Positions 23,654-32,689 of a stretch of 64,000 nt of DNA are shown one piece after another (position 1 is the first letter of the stretch; the number at the start of each line of letters is the position of its first letter). The stretch comes from DASYLJ01 sp964432595. Its GTDB lineage: Bacteria; Desulfobacterota; Binatia; DP-6. The notes beneath the pieces are model-generated. The model worked only from the letters and a program-made list of their open reading frames with translations. It had not been told where the DNA came from and searched no databases. A program made the translations under genes and the position numbers. The stretch is taken from contig CAYSOF010000019.1 of NCBI GenBank assembly GCA_964432595.1, positions 1-64,000 on the forward strand, given 5' to 3'.

Positions 23654-26020
23654 CTAGCTCGGCATCAGGTACTTGATCTGCACCGTGTCGATCTTGCCGG
23701 TGAATTTGAACGGCTTGCGGTCGAAGTAGGCCTCGGAGACCGGGGAATAGCTGTCCATGCCCACGTCGAAGGCGTCGTTCGCGGTGAAGGCGAGCACCGC
23801 CGTCCGTGGCACCGTGCCCCGAGCGACTTCCGTGCCGTCGACCCGGATCGCCACGTCCGCGGCGCCGCGCGGAGCGGCGATCCGCGTCTCGACCTCCACC
23901 TTCACCTTGCCGGTCGGCAGCGGGCCGGACGCTTCGAGGCGCGTGCGGTCGATCTCGAACAGGTTGTACTCGTAGGTGAGCTTCCCCTGATCCACCCAGA
24001 GCGCCACCCCTCCGGAAAACGCGCCCAACGCATACAGCACGCCGGACGCGCCGGGCGTGAGCTCGGCCTCGATCGTGACCAGGTTGCTTCGCGCCCCCAC
24101 CTTCGGACCCGCGAACTCGGGCACCCCCACGACGTCCTGCGTGTAGTTGAACTCGGTCGCCGGGTTGTGCGGCGCCGACTGCGGGCTCCAGATGATCGAC
24201 CACAAGCCGCCGCCCACCGGGAAGACGAGATTGCTCTTGGCTTCCGCGAGGAACAGCGTCTTCAGCTCCGCCAGCTTGGCGGCATTCTGCGCGGCGAGGT
24301 CGGTGGCCTGGGCGAAATCGTCGTTCAGGTCGTAGAGCGCCCACGTGTCGTTCTCGGGATTCCAGTCTTTGATCCCGGGCGGCAGTCCGGGCACCCACGG
24401 GATGCGCGGTCCCCAGGCGGCGGCGTACCAGCCGTCGGGGGAATAGATGCCCCGGTCCGCCATGACCTCGAAGTACTGTGCCTGCTTCCGGCCCTGCGCC
24501 TTCGCGTCGGCGAACGTGTACTTCATGCTGATGCCGTCCATGGCCTGCTGGGTCACACCGTCCACCTCCTTCGGCGCAGCGATCCCGATCGCGTCGTAGA
24601 TGGTGGGGACCACGTCGTTGACGTGATGGAACTGCGTCCGCGGCGTCTTGTCGGCCTTGATCGACTTCGGCCAGGAGATGGCCAGCGGCGTGCGCGTCCC
24701 GCCGAAATGGCCGGCCGTGAGCTTGAGGCCCTGGTACGGCGTCGACCCGGCCCACGCCCAGCCCGCGTGATACATGTTGTCGGTCTTGCTGCTGCCGAGC
24801 ACGTCGAGTCCGCCGAGCGCCTGCAGCGCGCGCAGGTGGTCCTTGATCTCCGTGGGGATGCCGTTCTGGGCGAGCAGCTCGCTGATCGTGCCGTTCTGAC
24901 CTTCAGCGCTCGAGCCGTTGTCCCCCCAGACGTAGAAGATCAGCGTGTCGTCGCGCAGGCCGAGCCGCTCCAGCTCGTCGATCAACCGACCTGCCTGGGT
25001 GTCGGCATGCTCGGTGTAGCCGGCGAACACCTCCATCAGGCGCAGCTGGAACGCCCGCTCGTCGGCGGGAATGTCGGCCCATGCAGCCAGCGTGGCCGGA
25101 CGCGCCGTCAGCTTGGTATCCGCCGGAATCCAGCCGAGCGCCTTCTGTCGCGCGAACGTCTCTTCGCGCAGCGCGTCCCATCCCTTGTCGAAGCGGCCTT
25201 TGTACTTGTCGGCCCACTCCTTGAAGATGTGATGCGGGCCGTGCGACGCGCCGGGCGCCCAGTACATGAAGAACGGCTGGTCCGGGGCGATGGCGTTCTG
25301 GCGCCGGAGCCAGCTCACGGCATCGTCCGCGATGTCGACGGTGAAGTGATAGCCGTCGGTCTCCGGCGTCGGTATCCGCGTCGTGTTCTTCACGATCGCC
25401 GGCTCCCACTGCGACGACTCGCCCGCGAGGAAGCCGTAGAAGTAGTCGAACCCGACGAGCCGGCCGGTGGGCCATCGATCGTAGGGGCCTTGCTCGGTCG
25501 TCTGTTCCGCCGGCGTGTTGTGCCATTTGCCGAAGGCGGCCGTGTTGTAGCCGTAGTAGCCGAGGACCTTCGCCACCGACGCGGTGGTGGCCGGCCAGTG
25601 ACCGGTGTATCCGTCCCAATCATTGGCGAGCTCGGCGATCTGCCCGAAGCCGACCCGATGGTGATTCCGCCCGGTGAGCAGCGCCGCCCGTGTGGGCGAG
25701 CACATCGCCGCGTTGTGGAAGCGGTTATAGGTGATGCCGCTCTCGGCGATCCGCGTCAGCGTCGGCGTGCGGATGGGACCGCCGAAGGTGTCGGGCAGCG
25801 CGGGACCGACGTCGTCCATCATGATGACGAGCACGTTGGGGACGTCCGCGGGCAGGCGACGCACGGGCTCGTCGGGCTTATAGACCGACTGTGCGATCGT
25901 GGGCCCCGCGGTGCTCGGCGACGGCGGCGGGGGAAAGGGCAGGTTCTCCTGCGCCGGTCCTGGCGACGGCAGCAGGACCATCACGAGGCCGAGTACGATC
26001 GATCGTAGGCGGGCGTGCAT
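23654..26020 (-). CDS. Exported type I sulfatase (arylsulfatase)
   Basis: 788 residues from ATG 26020, preceded by AAGGGGAA and opening a signal peptide (MHARLRSIVLGLVMVLLPSPGPAQ). The metal site begins VLVIMMDDVG (Asp69-Asp70) and the formylglycine motif is CSPTRAALLTG with Cys107. GKWHN and the YVWGDNG segment supply further active-site residues. About 200 extra residues follow the catalytic domain (TEFNYTQDVVGVPEFAGPKVGARSN...), a beta-rich module seen in long sulfatases. Substrate is unknown. It needs a formylglycine-generating enzyme; the FGE-fold protein at 27949 lacks the usual active-site cysteines. Confidence 0.9.
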   Translation of the reverse strand: MHARLRSIVLGLVMVLLPSPGPAQENLPFPPPPSPSTAGPTIAQSVYKPDEPVRRLPADVPNVLVIMMDDVGPALPDTFGGPIRTPTLTRIAESGITYNRFHNAAMCSPTRAALLTGRNHHRVGFGQIAELANDWDGYTGHWPATTASVAKVLGYYGYNTAAFGKWHNTPAEQTTEQGPYDRWPTGRLVGFDYFYGFLAGESSQWEPAIVKNTTRIPTPETDGYHFTVDIADDAVSWLRRQNAIAPDQPFFMYWAPGASHGPHHIFKEWADKYKGRFDKGWDALREETFARQKALGWIPADTKLTARPATLAAWADIPADERAFQLRLMEVFAGYTEHADTQAGRLIDELERLGLRDDTLIFYVWGDNGSSAEGQNGTISELLAQNGIPTEIKDHLRALQALGGLDVLGSSKTDNMYHAGWAWAGSTPYQGLKLTAGHFGGTRTPLAISWPKSIKADKTPRTQFHHVNDVVPTIYDAIGIAAPKEVDGVTQQAMDGISMKYTFADAKAQGRKQAQYFEVMADRGIYSPDGWYAAAWGPRIPWVPGLPPGIKDWNPENDTWALYDLNDDFAQATDLAAQNAAKLAELKTLFLAEAKSNLVFPVGGGLWSIIWSPQSAPHNPATEFNYTQDVVGVPEFAGPKVGARSNLVTIEAELTPGASGVLYALGAFSGGVALWVDQGKLTYEYNLFEIDRTRLEASGPLPTGKVKVEVETRIAAPRGAADVAIRVDGTEVARGTVPRTAVLAFTANDAFDVGMDSYSPVSEAYFDRKPFKFTGKIDTVQIKYLMPS

Positions 26021-26119
26021 CACGTTCCCCTTCGCTGTCTGGTTCAGCCGGCGGGAGGCGCCACCTGATCTCACATGACCGCCGTACGTGTCGAGGCGGT
26101 CCCATCATGTGCGTCGACG

Positions 26120-26149
26120 CCGGTTGCCGTTTGTTGACACCGGTTGCCG
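26120..26149 (+). repeat. 10-bp direct repeat in a divergent promoter region
   Basis: CCGGTTGCCG occurs at 26120-26129 and 26140-26149, exactly 20 bases apart, between the divergent sulfatase and Cys-rich genes, with TTGACA (26134-26139) between the copies. The layout suggests a regulator-binding pair overlapping a -35 box. Confidence 0.35.
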
Positions 26150-26201
26150 ACTACGCGACATGGTCGCGCTCCTGCACACCCACGACGTCCGGCCGGTATC
26201 G

Positions 26202-27080
26202 ATGGTCCTTCGCATGCATCTCGTCTCGATGGTCGCACTGGGGATTGCCCTGTGGACGTCGCCGGCTGCCGCCGTCACGAGCACCGCGACGCGCCAGTGC
26301 GTCGACCCCTGCATCCAGGCGGCGCGCGCGACGTATCGCGAATGTCTGTCCAGCGCGTCGGGTGCGTTCGTCGACGCCCTCGGCGGCTGCGTCGAGCGCA
26401 TTCCGCTGTGCGTGGATGCATGCCGCGACGAGCAGCAGGAATGTCGCGACGCGACCGATCTCGGATCGGGCCTGGCCGCATGCGACGCCGATCTCGCGCA
26501 GGCGAGAGCGCGATGCGAGGCGCGCCATCCGCCCGGCTCCATCCGGTTCGCCATCTGCGCGTACCGCGCGCGCGTCGAAGCGTTGCGCTGCCGGCATCGC
26601 GCCGCCCGAGCGGTGCGGTCGGAGCTGCGGGCATGCCGCGTCGCGTTCCGCGCGTGCGTCGCGGGGTGTCCACCAGGCTCCCCCGCCGGCGGCGTGGACG
26701 GCTGCCGTGCGGCGGCCCGCGAGGAGCTCGACGTCGCGGCGCGCGACTGCCGCACCACGTTCCGCGTGACGACGGGCGGCTGCCTCGGCCGGGACGCCAC
26801 GTGCGTGCTGACATGCGGCGACGCGCTCGACGCGTGCAACGCGGCGGTGCAGCCGGCGCTCGACGCGGCGCTCGCCGTCTGTGCCGCGAACCGCACCGCG
26901 GGGCTTGGCGCGTGCGCCGCGGCGAACCCCGACGGCGGCCAGGCGCTCGACGACTGCCTGGAGACGGTGCACGCGAACGCCTTCACGTGTCGCCAGGCGG
27001 CGATCGACGCGGCCGCACCGGGATTCACGGCCTGTGGGACCGCGTACCTCGGCTGCGTGCGCGCCTGTCCGCCGGCGTAG
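26202..27080 (+). CDS. Cysteine-rich exported protein, function unknown
   Basis: 292 residues from ATG 26202, which opens a signal peptide (MVLRMHLVSMVALGIALWTSPAAAV). ATG 26160 is an upstream alternative. The mature part contains about 27 cysteines in helical spacing (C-x3-C, C-x7-C and so on: CVDPCIQAARATYREC, CVDACRDEQQEC, CRVAFRACVAGC, CVLTCGDALDAC), so it is likely a disulphide-braced helical protein outside the cytoplasm. No metal-binding CxxCH haem motif is present. It sits 11 bases upstream of a beta-barrel gene on the same strand. No family recognised. Confidence 0.65.
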   Translation: MVLRMHLVSMVALGIALWTSPAAAVTSTATRQCVDPCIQAARATYRECLSSASGAFVDALGGCVERIPLCVDACRDEQQECRDATDLGSGLAACDADLAQARARCEARHPPGSIRFAICAYRARVEALRCRHRAARAVRSELRACRVAFRACVAGCPPGSPAGGVDGCRAAAREELDVAARDCRTTFRVTTGGCLGRDATCVLTCGDALDACNAAVQPALDAALAVCAANRTAGLGACAAANPDGGQALDDCLETVHANAFTCRQAAIDAAAPGFTACGTAYLGCVRACPPA

Positions 27081-27091
27081 GAAGGGGGACG

Positions 27092-27937
27092 ATGAGGACG
27101 TCGGCGACCAGGCGATGGTCGATGGTGGTCGCCGCGGCGGCGTGCGCGGTCCTGCTGTGCCGCGCCTCGTCGGCGCAGGACGTCGAGACCGACGAGCTGC
27201 GCGTCGAGGTGCTGCCGTACGCGTGGATACCCGGCACCGTCGGCTCGATCGGGGTCCGCGATACGACGGTGCGTGTCGACGTCGGGCCGGACGACGTCAT
27301 CAACATGCTGTTCGACGGCGACGCGCTCGCGGCGGGCGGCTACGCCGCGCTCTCGTACGGGCGGTTCGGCCTCTTCGTCGATTCCTTCGGCGGCTACGAG
27401 GAGCCGAAGGTCTCGCAGACGATCCCGACGGCGCTCTGCTGCACGCTCGACGTTCGCGCGACGAGCCGCATTTCGTTCGCGCTCACCGACGTCGGCATCG
27501 GGTGGGAGCTCCTCCGCCGCTCGTTGCCGGCGCGCAGCCGTCCGCTGACGCTCGGCGTGTGGGCCGGCACGCGCGTCGTCTACCTCTCGACCGAGGTCGA
27601 CGCGCGCGCCGGCGTCGTGCAAGGCGTCCAGCGTCGCGCGAACGTGTCCTCGAGCACCGACTGGGCCGATCCGCTCCTCGGCGTGCGTTGGTCCGTTCCG
27701 CTGCTCGACGCCGTGGCGCTCGAGCTGCGAGGCGACATCGGTGGCTTCGGCGCCAGCTCCGACCTCACGTGGGGACTGGTGGGCGACGTGCGGATCTGGC
27801 TGCCGTGGCGGCCGTTCGACCTGGTCCCCTATTCCATCCTCGGCTATCGCGTCGTCGCCTTCGACCGCTCACCCGGCGAAGCCGACGTCGACCTGCAGCT
27901 CCGCGGACCGATCGCCGGCGTCGGCTTCGCGTTCTGA
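27092..27937 (+). CDS. Outer-membrane beta-barrel protein
   Basis: 281 residues from ATG 27092 after GAAGGGGG. The signal peptide ends CRASSAQD. The body alternates hydrophobic and polar residues in strands of 8-12 (DELRVEVLPYAWIPGT, YAALSYGRFGLFVDSFG, RISFALTDVGIGWEL, LTLGVWAGTRVVYL) and ends in an aromatic-terminated strand (IAGVGFAF), the usual barrel assembly signal. The segment LRGDIGGFGASSDLTWGLVGDVRI is common in small porin-like barrels of unknown role. Cotranscription with the Cys-rich gene upstream is likely. Confidence 0.75.
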   Translation: MRTSATRRWSMVVAAAACAVLLCRASSAQDVETDELRVEVLPYAWIPGTVGSIGVRDTTVRVDVGPDDVINMLFDGDALAAGGYAALSYGRFGLFVDSFGGYEEPKVSQTIPTALCCTLDVRATSRISFALTDVGIGWELLRRSLPARSRPLTLGVWAGTRVVYLSTEVDARAGVVQGVQRRANVSSSTDWADPLLGVRWSVPLLDAVALELRGDIGGFGASSDLTWGLVGDVRIWLPWRPFDLVPYSILGYRVVAFDRSPGEADVDLQLRGPIAGVGFAF

Positions 27938-27948
27938 GACGATCCGCC

Positions 27949-28866
27949 CTAGCGGGCGCACCGAAACCCGACGACGCTCAGCGAGAGCGCGGTGCCGAAC
28001 GTGTTGATGGCGAGCGGCCCGGCAGAAGCCTCGCTGAGATTGTAGCCGCCGCGCATCACCGCAAACGGTTCACCGTCACCCGACAGGCACTGCTGGTCGA
28101 GCGTGGGACTGATTCCTGCGTTCCAGCTGCCGCACCCGAACGCCTTCGGGAGCCAGTCTGCGACCAACTCGTACTGGTTGCCGACCATGTCGAAGGCGCC
28201 GTCCGACGACACGCAGTCGCTACGCGATCCCGTGAGGGACTGAACACCGTTGGAATTGCAGTCGGTCGTACCGTTGTCCGCCCCCGGGTCCGGTGTCCCC
28301 GCGACGGCGGCCTGCCACTCCGCATTCGACGGCAACCGCTTGCGCGCGTTCTTGCACGCCATCTGCGCCTGGAACCAGGTGAGGCGCCCTGACGGCACGA
28401 CCCCCGCCACGCTCACCGCGTAGATGTCGTTGGCGCAGTTCTGGCCACTGTCCTCGCAGGGCGCATAGTCGTCACTGACCGTCCCGAGCGCGGTCGCGTT
28501 CCCCGCCTCCAGATCCGCAACGGTCGCCGTGCCCTGCTCGATCTTCGCGACCAGCTCCGCGTTGGTGGTCGTCGGGTTCGGCACCCGCCACACGCTCGCC
28601 TCGAATTTGTCGATGCACGTCGGTCCCGATCGGACGGCGTCGGAAGGACACGGCCGCTCCCAGGCGTTCAGGCCGGCCGGACCCTGGGTCCCGGCCGGTC
28701 CGACGGCACCGAACTCGGCGAGATCGACCGGCGCCTCCTTTTTCTTGCACGCCTGGCGGACGACGATCACCCCCGTCGGTTTCTTGCACAGCACCGCGGC
28801 CGACGTCGGCGTCGCGAGCGCCATCGTCAGGCCCGCGGTCAATGCGAGAGAGCGGATACGACGCAT
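27949..28866 (-). CDS. Exported FGE/SUMF1-fold protein with collagen-like segment
   Basis: 305 residues; ATG 28866 lies seven bases after GAGGAG (a GTG at 28869 is adjacent). After the signal peptide (MRRIRSLALTAGLTMALATPTSAA) comes a short collagen-like stretch GAVGPAGTQGPAG. The rest follows the formylglycine-generating-enzyme fold: CIDKFEASVW, LTWFQAQMACKNARKRLPSNAEWQAA, FDMVGNQYELVADW, VMRGGY and a GFRCAR end. The cysteine pair of true FGE in the RGGS/YC.R region is missing, so it probably binds a ligand rather than making formylglycine, even though a sulfatase lies 2 kb away. Confidence 0.75.
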   Translation of the reverse strand: MRRIRSLALTAGLTMALATPTSAAVLCKKPTGVIVVRQACKKKEAPVDLAEFGAVGPAGTQGPAGLNAWERPCPSDAVRSGPTCIDKFEASVWRVPNPTTTNAELVAKIEQGTATVADLEAGNATALGTVSDDYAPCEDSGQNCANDIYAVSVAGVVPSGRLTWFQAQMACKNARKRLPSNAEWQAAVAGTPDPGADNGTTDCNSNGVQSLTGSRSDCVSSDGAFDMVGNQYELVADWLPKAFGCGSWNAGISPTLDQQCLSGDGEPFAVMRGGYNLSEASAGPLAINTFGTALSLSVVGFRCAR

Positions 28867-28936
28867 CACGGATCTCCTCGATTGCTTCGACTTCTGCCGG
28901 CGGCGCTGCGGAAAACTGCGCCGAACGCAGCAGGGA

Positions 28937-29449
28937 CTAGTTCAAGATGTTCGTGACTTTTCGGCCCGCCTCATCCATCAGATCACCCGGCGCCACGCCC
29001 GCCGGGCACGGGCCACCATTACTGGCTTCGACGGTGCGGCTCAGTGTGACGCCGTCTTCCTCGACGGTCATCTCGACCTTGTAGGACTTGGCGAAGTCAC
29101 CGGAGATCTTGCCTTTGCTCTCCGAGACCATCGGCGCTTTGCCGCATACGAAGTGAAAGTCCCAGCCCGCGTCGGTTGGTTTGAAGTCGTAGCGACTGCA
29201 GTTCACGTCGAGGGCGATCTGGTCGAACACCGAGCCACGCTCTTCGCTCGCGCCGCCCACGCACAAATACTGCGTACCGATGACGGTGCCACCGCCACCG
29301 ACGTTCTTGAGCGCCCAATATCCATCCGCCCGCTTGGGCGCGCCCTTGGAGGTGCGCGCGATCTGCGCCGCCGAACCGCCCTCACTGCGACACGGCGCCA
29401 ACGTCAGCGCAGCGAACATCACGATCCACGCCACGATCGATGCTCTCAT
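28937..29449 (-). CDS. DUF3617-like exported protein
   Basis: 170 residues from ATG 29449, with GAGGAGG upstream. A signal peptide (MRASIVAWIVMFAALTLAPC) precedes a small beta domain of DUF3617 type (GTQYLCVG, DFKPTDAGWDFHFVCGKAPMVSESKGKISGDFAKSYKVEMTVEEDG). Paired cysteines suggest disulphides. Function unknown. It is upstream of the FGE-fold gene on the same strand, 70 bases apart. Confidence 0.65.
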   Translation of the reverse strand: MRASIVAWIVMFAALTLAPCRSEGGSAAQIARTSKGAPKRADGYWALKNVGGGGTVIGTQYLCVGGASEERGSVFDQIALDVNCSRYDFKPTDAGWDFHFVCGKAPMVSESKGKISGDFAKSYKVEMTVEEDGVTLSRTVEASNGGPCPAGVAPGDLMDEAGRKVTNILN

Positions 29450-29642
29450 GTACCGCCTCCTCGGCTCTCGGCGCGCCGGCATCGAATCCTGGTCCGCCAG
29501 ACCGGCTGCGCGCGAGGTCTACTGTGGCGTCCTCGCCACCTGCAAGGAGCCACTTTTGCGTGTCGCGGAAGGAGCCACGTGTCCTCCGTGGGCGAACGCG
29601 GGACGTCGCCTCCACGTCGGCGGTCGTATAGACAGGACGGCC

Positions 29643-32531
29643 ATGCCCACCGTCGACTGGTCCGCGCTGTACGCGGCGGTGAAGGCCGAGTGCCTGAGCG
29701 GCCTCTGGGCGCAGGGCGTCGCGTTGGCGCGCGACCGCGCGGTGACGGCGGACGGCCAGCGCGGCGGCGGGTGGAGCTTCCGCGTGAAGGCCGTCGGCCA
29801 GGCCGTGGCGCCGACGGTGACGCTGCACCCGGAGCATGCGGCGTGGGACTGCGACTGCGGCAGCCGGATCGACCCGTGCCCGCACGTCGCGGCGACGGCC
29901 ATCGCCGTCATGCAGGATCCCGACGCGCTCTTCGCGGCCGCGGCGGAGCGGCCGCAGGTGCGCTACGACCTGAGCGTCGCCGGCGACGGCGTCGAGCTGC
30001 GCCGCTCGCTGGCGATGCGCAACGGCGCGGCCCGCCCCATCGACACGCTCTCCGGCGCCGACGTCTCGCCAACCGAGGCCGACGTCGTCCTGGACCGCAT
30101 GCTCCGCGCGGTCCGTACGCGCGCCATCCCGGCCGCGTCGTTCCCATCCTTTCTGCGCGCGCTGGCCGACGCCGAGCACGTGTTCCTGGCCGGCGACGCG
30201 GTGCGCGTCTCGATGGACCCCGTGTTCCCGAAGGCGCGCGTGCGCGACGCGGGCGACGGCGTGGAGCTGGTCGTCGCGGCCGATCCGGCGGTGACCACCG
30301 TCGTCCTCCCGGGCGTCGTGCGCGCCGGTGACACGCTGCGGCCGATGGGCGTCACGGGGCGCTTCGGCGCGCGCTGGGAGCGGCTGCCGGCGCGGCACCA
30401 CTTCGCCCCCGCCGCCTTCGGCGAGCTGGTCGGGCGCGTGCTGCCCGAGCTGGAGCGCGAGGTCGACGTCGAGATCGCGACGACGCGGCTCCCGGGACGC
30501 GCGGGCGTCGCGCCGCCGTGGGTGCGCTTCGAGATCGACTCCGCGGAGGGCGCGATCGAGGTCCTGCCGACCCTCGTCTACGGCGACCCGCCGACGGCGC
30601 GCGTCGAGAACGGACGGCTCGTCCACCTGCGCGGCGCCGTGCCGCGGCGGGACGAGGCCGCCGAGAAGCAGCTCGAGCTGCGGGTGCGCGACGGGCTCAA
30701 CCTGGCGATCGGGCGTCGCGTGCGGCTCATGGGGGCGGACGCGGCGCGGGTGCTGTCTGCGATCCGGGCGTTCGACGACGGGCGGACCGAGGGCGAGCGC
30801 GCGCGGACGACGGACGTGACGCTGGTGCCGCGCGTGGTGGGGACGGGCGGGGACCTGACCGTCGTGTTCGAAGCGGGCGGCGAGGAGCCGCGGAGCGCTA
30901 CCGCGGAGGCGGTCGTGCGGGCGTGGCGCGACGGGATGTCCGTCGTGCCGCTCGAGGGCGGCGGCTTCGGCGCCGTGCCGGCCGGGTGGCTCGCGCAGCA
31001 CGGACACCTCGTGACGGAGCTGCTGTCGGCGCGCGAGGCGGGCGGCGGGCGCGTGCCGCGCGTCGCGCTGCCGCTCGTCGCGGAGGTCTGCGAGGCGCTG
31101 GACCAGCCGCCGCCGATGGACGTCGGCGGCGTGCGCGCGCTGCTGGAGCGAGTCGGTGCCGGGAGCCAGGGGTGCGAGATTCCCGCGGACTTCCGCGGTG
31201 TGCTGCGGCCGTATCAGCGCGACGGCGTCGTGTGGCTGCAGGCGCTGCGCGACGCCGGGCTCGGCGCCGTGCTGGCCGACGACATGGGCCTCGGGAAGAC
31301 GGTGCAGGCGCTCTGTGCGGTGCAGGGCCGGACGTTGGTCGTGTGTCCGCGCAGCGTGATCTTCAACTGGCAGGCGGAGATCGCGCGCTTCCGCCCTGCC
31401 CTGCGCGTCGCGCTCTACCACGGCCCGCGGCGCGAGCTGGGCGACGCGGACGTGACGGTGACGACGTACGCGACGCTGCGGAACGACGTCGACGTGCTCG
31501 GGCGGACGCGCTGGGACACCGTCGTTCTCGACGAGGCGCAGAACATCAAGAACCCCGACAGCCAGGCGGCGCGCGCCGCATACGCGCTGGACGCGGGATT
31601 CCGGCTCTCGCTCTCGGGCACGCCGGTGGAGAACCGACTCGACGAGCTGTGGAGCCAGCTGCACTTCGCCAACCGCGGGCTGCTCGGCGGGCGGCGGGAT
31701 TTCGCCGAGCGCTACGAGGCGCCGATCGCCGACGGCGACGCGCGCGCGGCGGAGCGGCTGCGCCGGCGGATCCGCCCGTTCGTGCTGCGACGGCTGAAGC
31801 GCGAGGTGGCCACGGAGCTGCCGCCGCGCACGGACGCGGTGCTCACGTGCGAGCTCGAGCCGTCCGAGCGCGCGGTCTACGACGCGGTCCGCGCGGCGGT
31901 GCGGGCCGACGTCGTCGAGCGGCTGGGTTCCGGCGGGGGGAACGTGATGGCGGCGCTGGAGGCGCTGCTCAGGCTGCGGCAGGCCGCGTGTCACGTCGGG
32001 CTGGTGCCGGGACACGACGCGCCGACGTCGTCGAAGATCGAGGCGCTGATGGACGCGCTGGGCGACGTCGTCGCGGACGGGCACAAGGCGCTCGTCTTCT
32101 CGCAATGGACGAGCCTGCTGGACCGCGTCGAGCCGCACCTGCGCGTGGCGGCGATTCCCTTCGTGCGACTCGACGGGGCGACGCGGGATCGGGGCGCGGT
32201 CGTAGCGGAGTTCCAGCGCGACGGCGGGCCGCCGCTGATGCTCGTCTCGCTCACGGCGGGCGGCACGGGGCTCAACCTCACTGCGGCAGATCACGTCTTC
32301 CTGATGGATCCCTGGTGGAACCCAGCCGTCGAGGACCAGGCGGCGGACCGCGCGCACCGCATCGGGCAGGAGCGGCCGGTGTTGGTCTACCGGATGGTGG
32401 CGAAGGATACGGTCGAGGATCGCGTGCTGGGGCTGCAGGAGCGGAAGCGGCGCGTGGCGGAGGCCGCGCTGGGTGGGGGTAGCGGTGCGGCGGCCATCAC
32501 GCGCGAGGATGTCCTCCACCTCCTCGCCTGA
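29643..32531 (+). CDS. SWIM zinc-finger SNF2/RapA-type helicase
   Basis: 962 residues from ATG 29643. A SWIM finger sits at the N-terminus (Cys70, Cys72, Cys79, His81 in CDCGSRIDPCPH). About 450 residues of linker precede the SNF2 motor: motif I ADDMGLGKT near residue 545, motif II LDEAQNIKNP, motif III LSGTPVENRLDELWS, motif IV ALVFSQWTSLLD, motif V LTAGGTGLNLTAADHVFLMDPWWNPA and motif VI DRAHRIGQERPV. All Walker and helicase residues look intact. This arrangement is typical of bacterial SWI2/SNF2 ATPases that remodel protein-DNA or stalled polymerase complexes. It stands alone with its own start region. Confidence 0.9.
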   Translation: MPTVDWSALYAAVKAECLSGLWAQGVALARDRAVTADGQRGGGWSFRVKAVGQAVAPTVTLHPEHAAWDCDCGSRIDPCPHVAATAIAVMQDPDALFAAAAERPQVRYDLSVAGDGVELRRSLAMRNGAARPIDTLSGADVSPTEADVVLDRMLRAVRTRAIPAASFPSFLRALADAEHVFLAGDAVRVSMDPVFPKARVRDAGDGVELVVAADPAVTTVVLPGVVRAGDTLRPMGVTGRFGARWERLPARHHFAPAAFGELVGRVLPELEREVDVEIATTRLPGRAGVAPPWVRFEIDSAEGAIEVLPTLVYGDPPTARVENGRLVHLRGAVPRRDEAAEKQLELRVRDGLNLAIGRRVRLMGADAARVLSAIRAFDDGRTEGERARTTDVTLVPRVVGTGGDLTVVFEAGGEEPRSATAEAVVRAWRDGMSVVPLEGGGFGAVPAGWLAQHGHLVTELLSAREAGGGRVPRVALPLVAEVCEALDQPPPMDVGGVRALLERVGAGSQGCEIPADFRGVLRPYQRDGVVWLQALRDAGLGAVLADDMGLGKTVQALCAVQGRTLVVCPRSVIFNWQAEIARFRPALRVALYHGPRRELGDADVTVTTYATLRNDVDVLGRTRWDTVVLDEAQNIKNPDSQAARAAYALDAGFRLSLSGTPVENRLDELWSQLHFANRGLLGGRRDFAERYEAPIADGDARAAERLRRRIRPFVLRRLKREVATELPPRTDAVLTCELEPSERAVYDAVRAAVRADVVERLGSGGGNVMAALEALLRLRQAACHVGLVPGHDAPTSSKIEALMDALGDVVADGHKALVFSQWTSLLDRVEPHLRVAAIPFVRLDGATRDRGAVVAEFQRDGGPPLMLVSLTAGGTGLNLTAADHVFLMDPWWNPAVEDQAADRAHRIGQERPVLVYRMVAKDTVEDRVLGLQERKRRVAEAALGGGSGAAAITREDVLHLLA

Positions 32532-32689
32532 GGTTGACGCGCGGGTTGCCTCGGAATTGGGCGGCATCGTGCCGCCCCTCGATGCAGTCCGCACTCACGG
32601 GCGCGCAGCGGGCGTCCGTCGCCGTGCGTCCGCTGCCGGCGCATCTCTTGCTGTTCCTCGCGGCTGCTCACCCCCAACCCGAGGAACAG

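Noticed and set aside
27949..28866. Formylglycine-generating maturase for the nearby sulfatase
   Set aside because: The cysteine pair needed for oxygen activation is not in the aligned region.
29382..32594. Long antisense frame opposite the SNF2 helicase
   Set aside because: Compositional shadow; peptide is Arg/Val/Gln-rich noise while the opposite frame has all helicase motifs.
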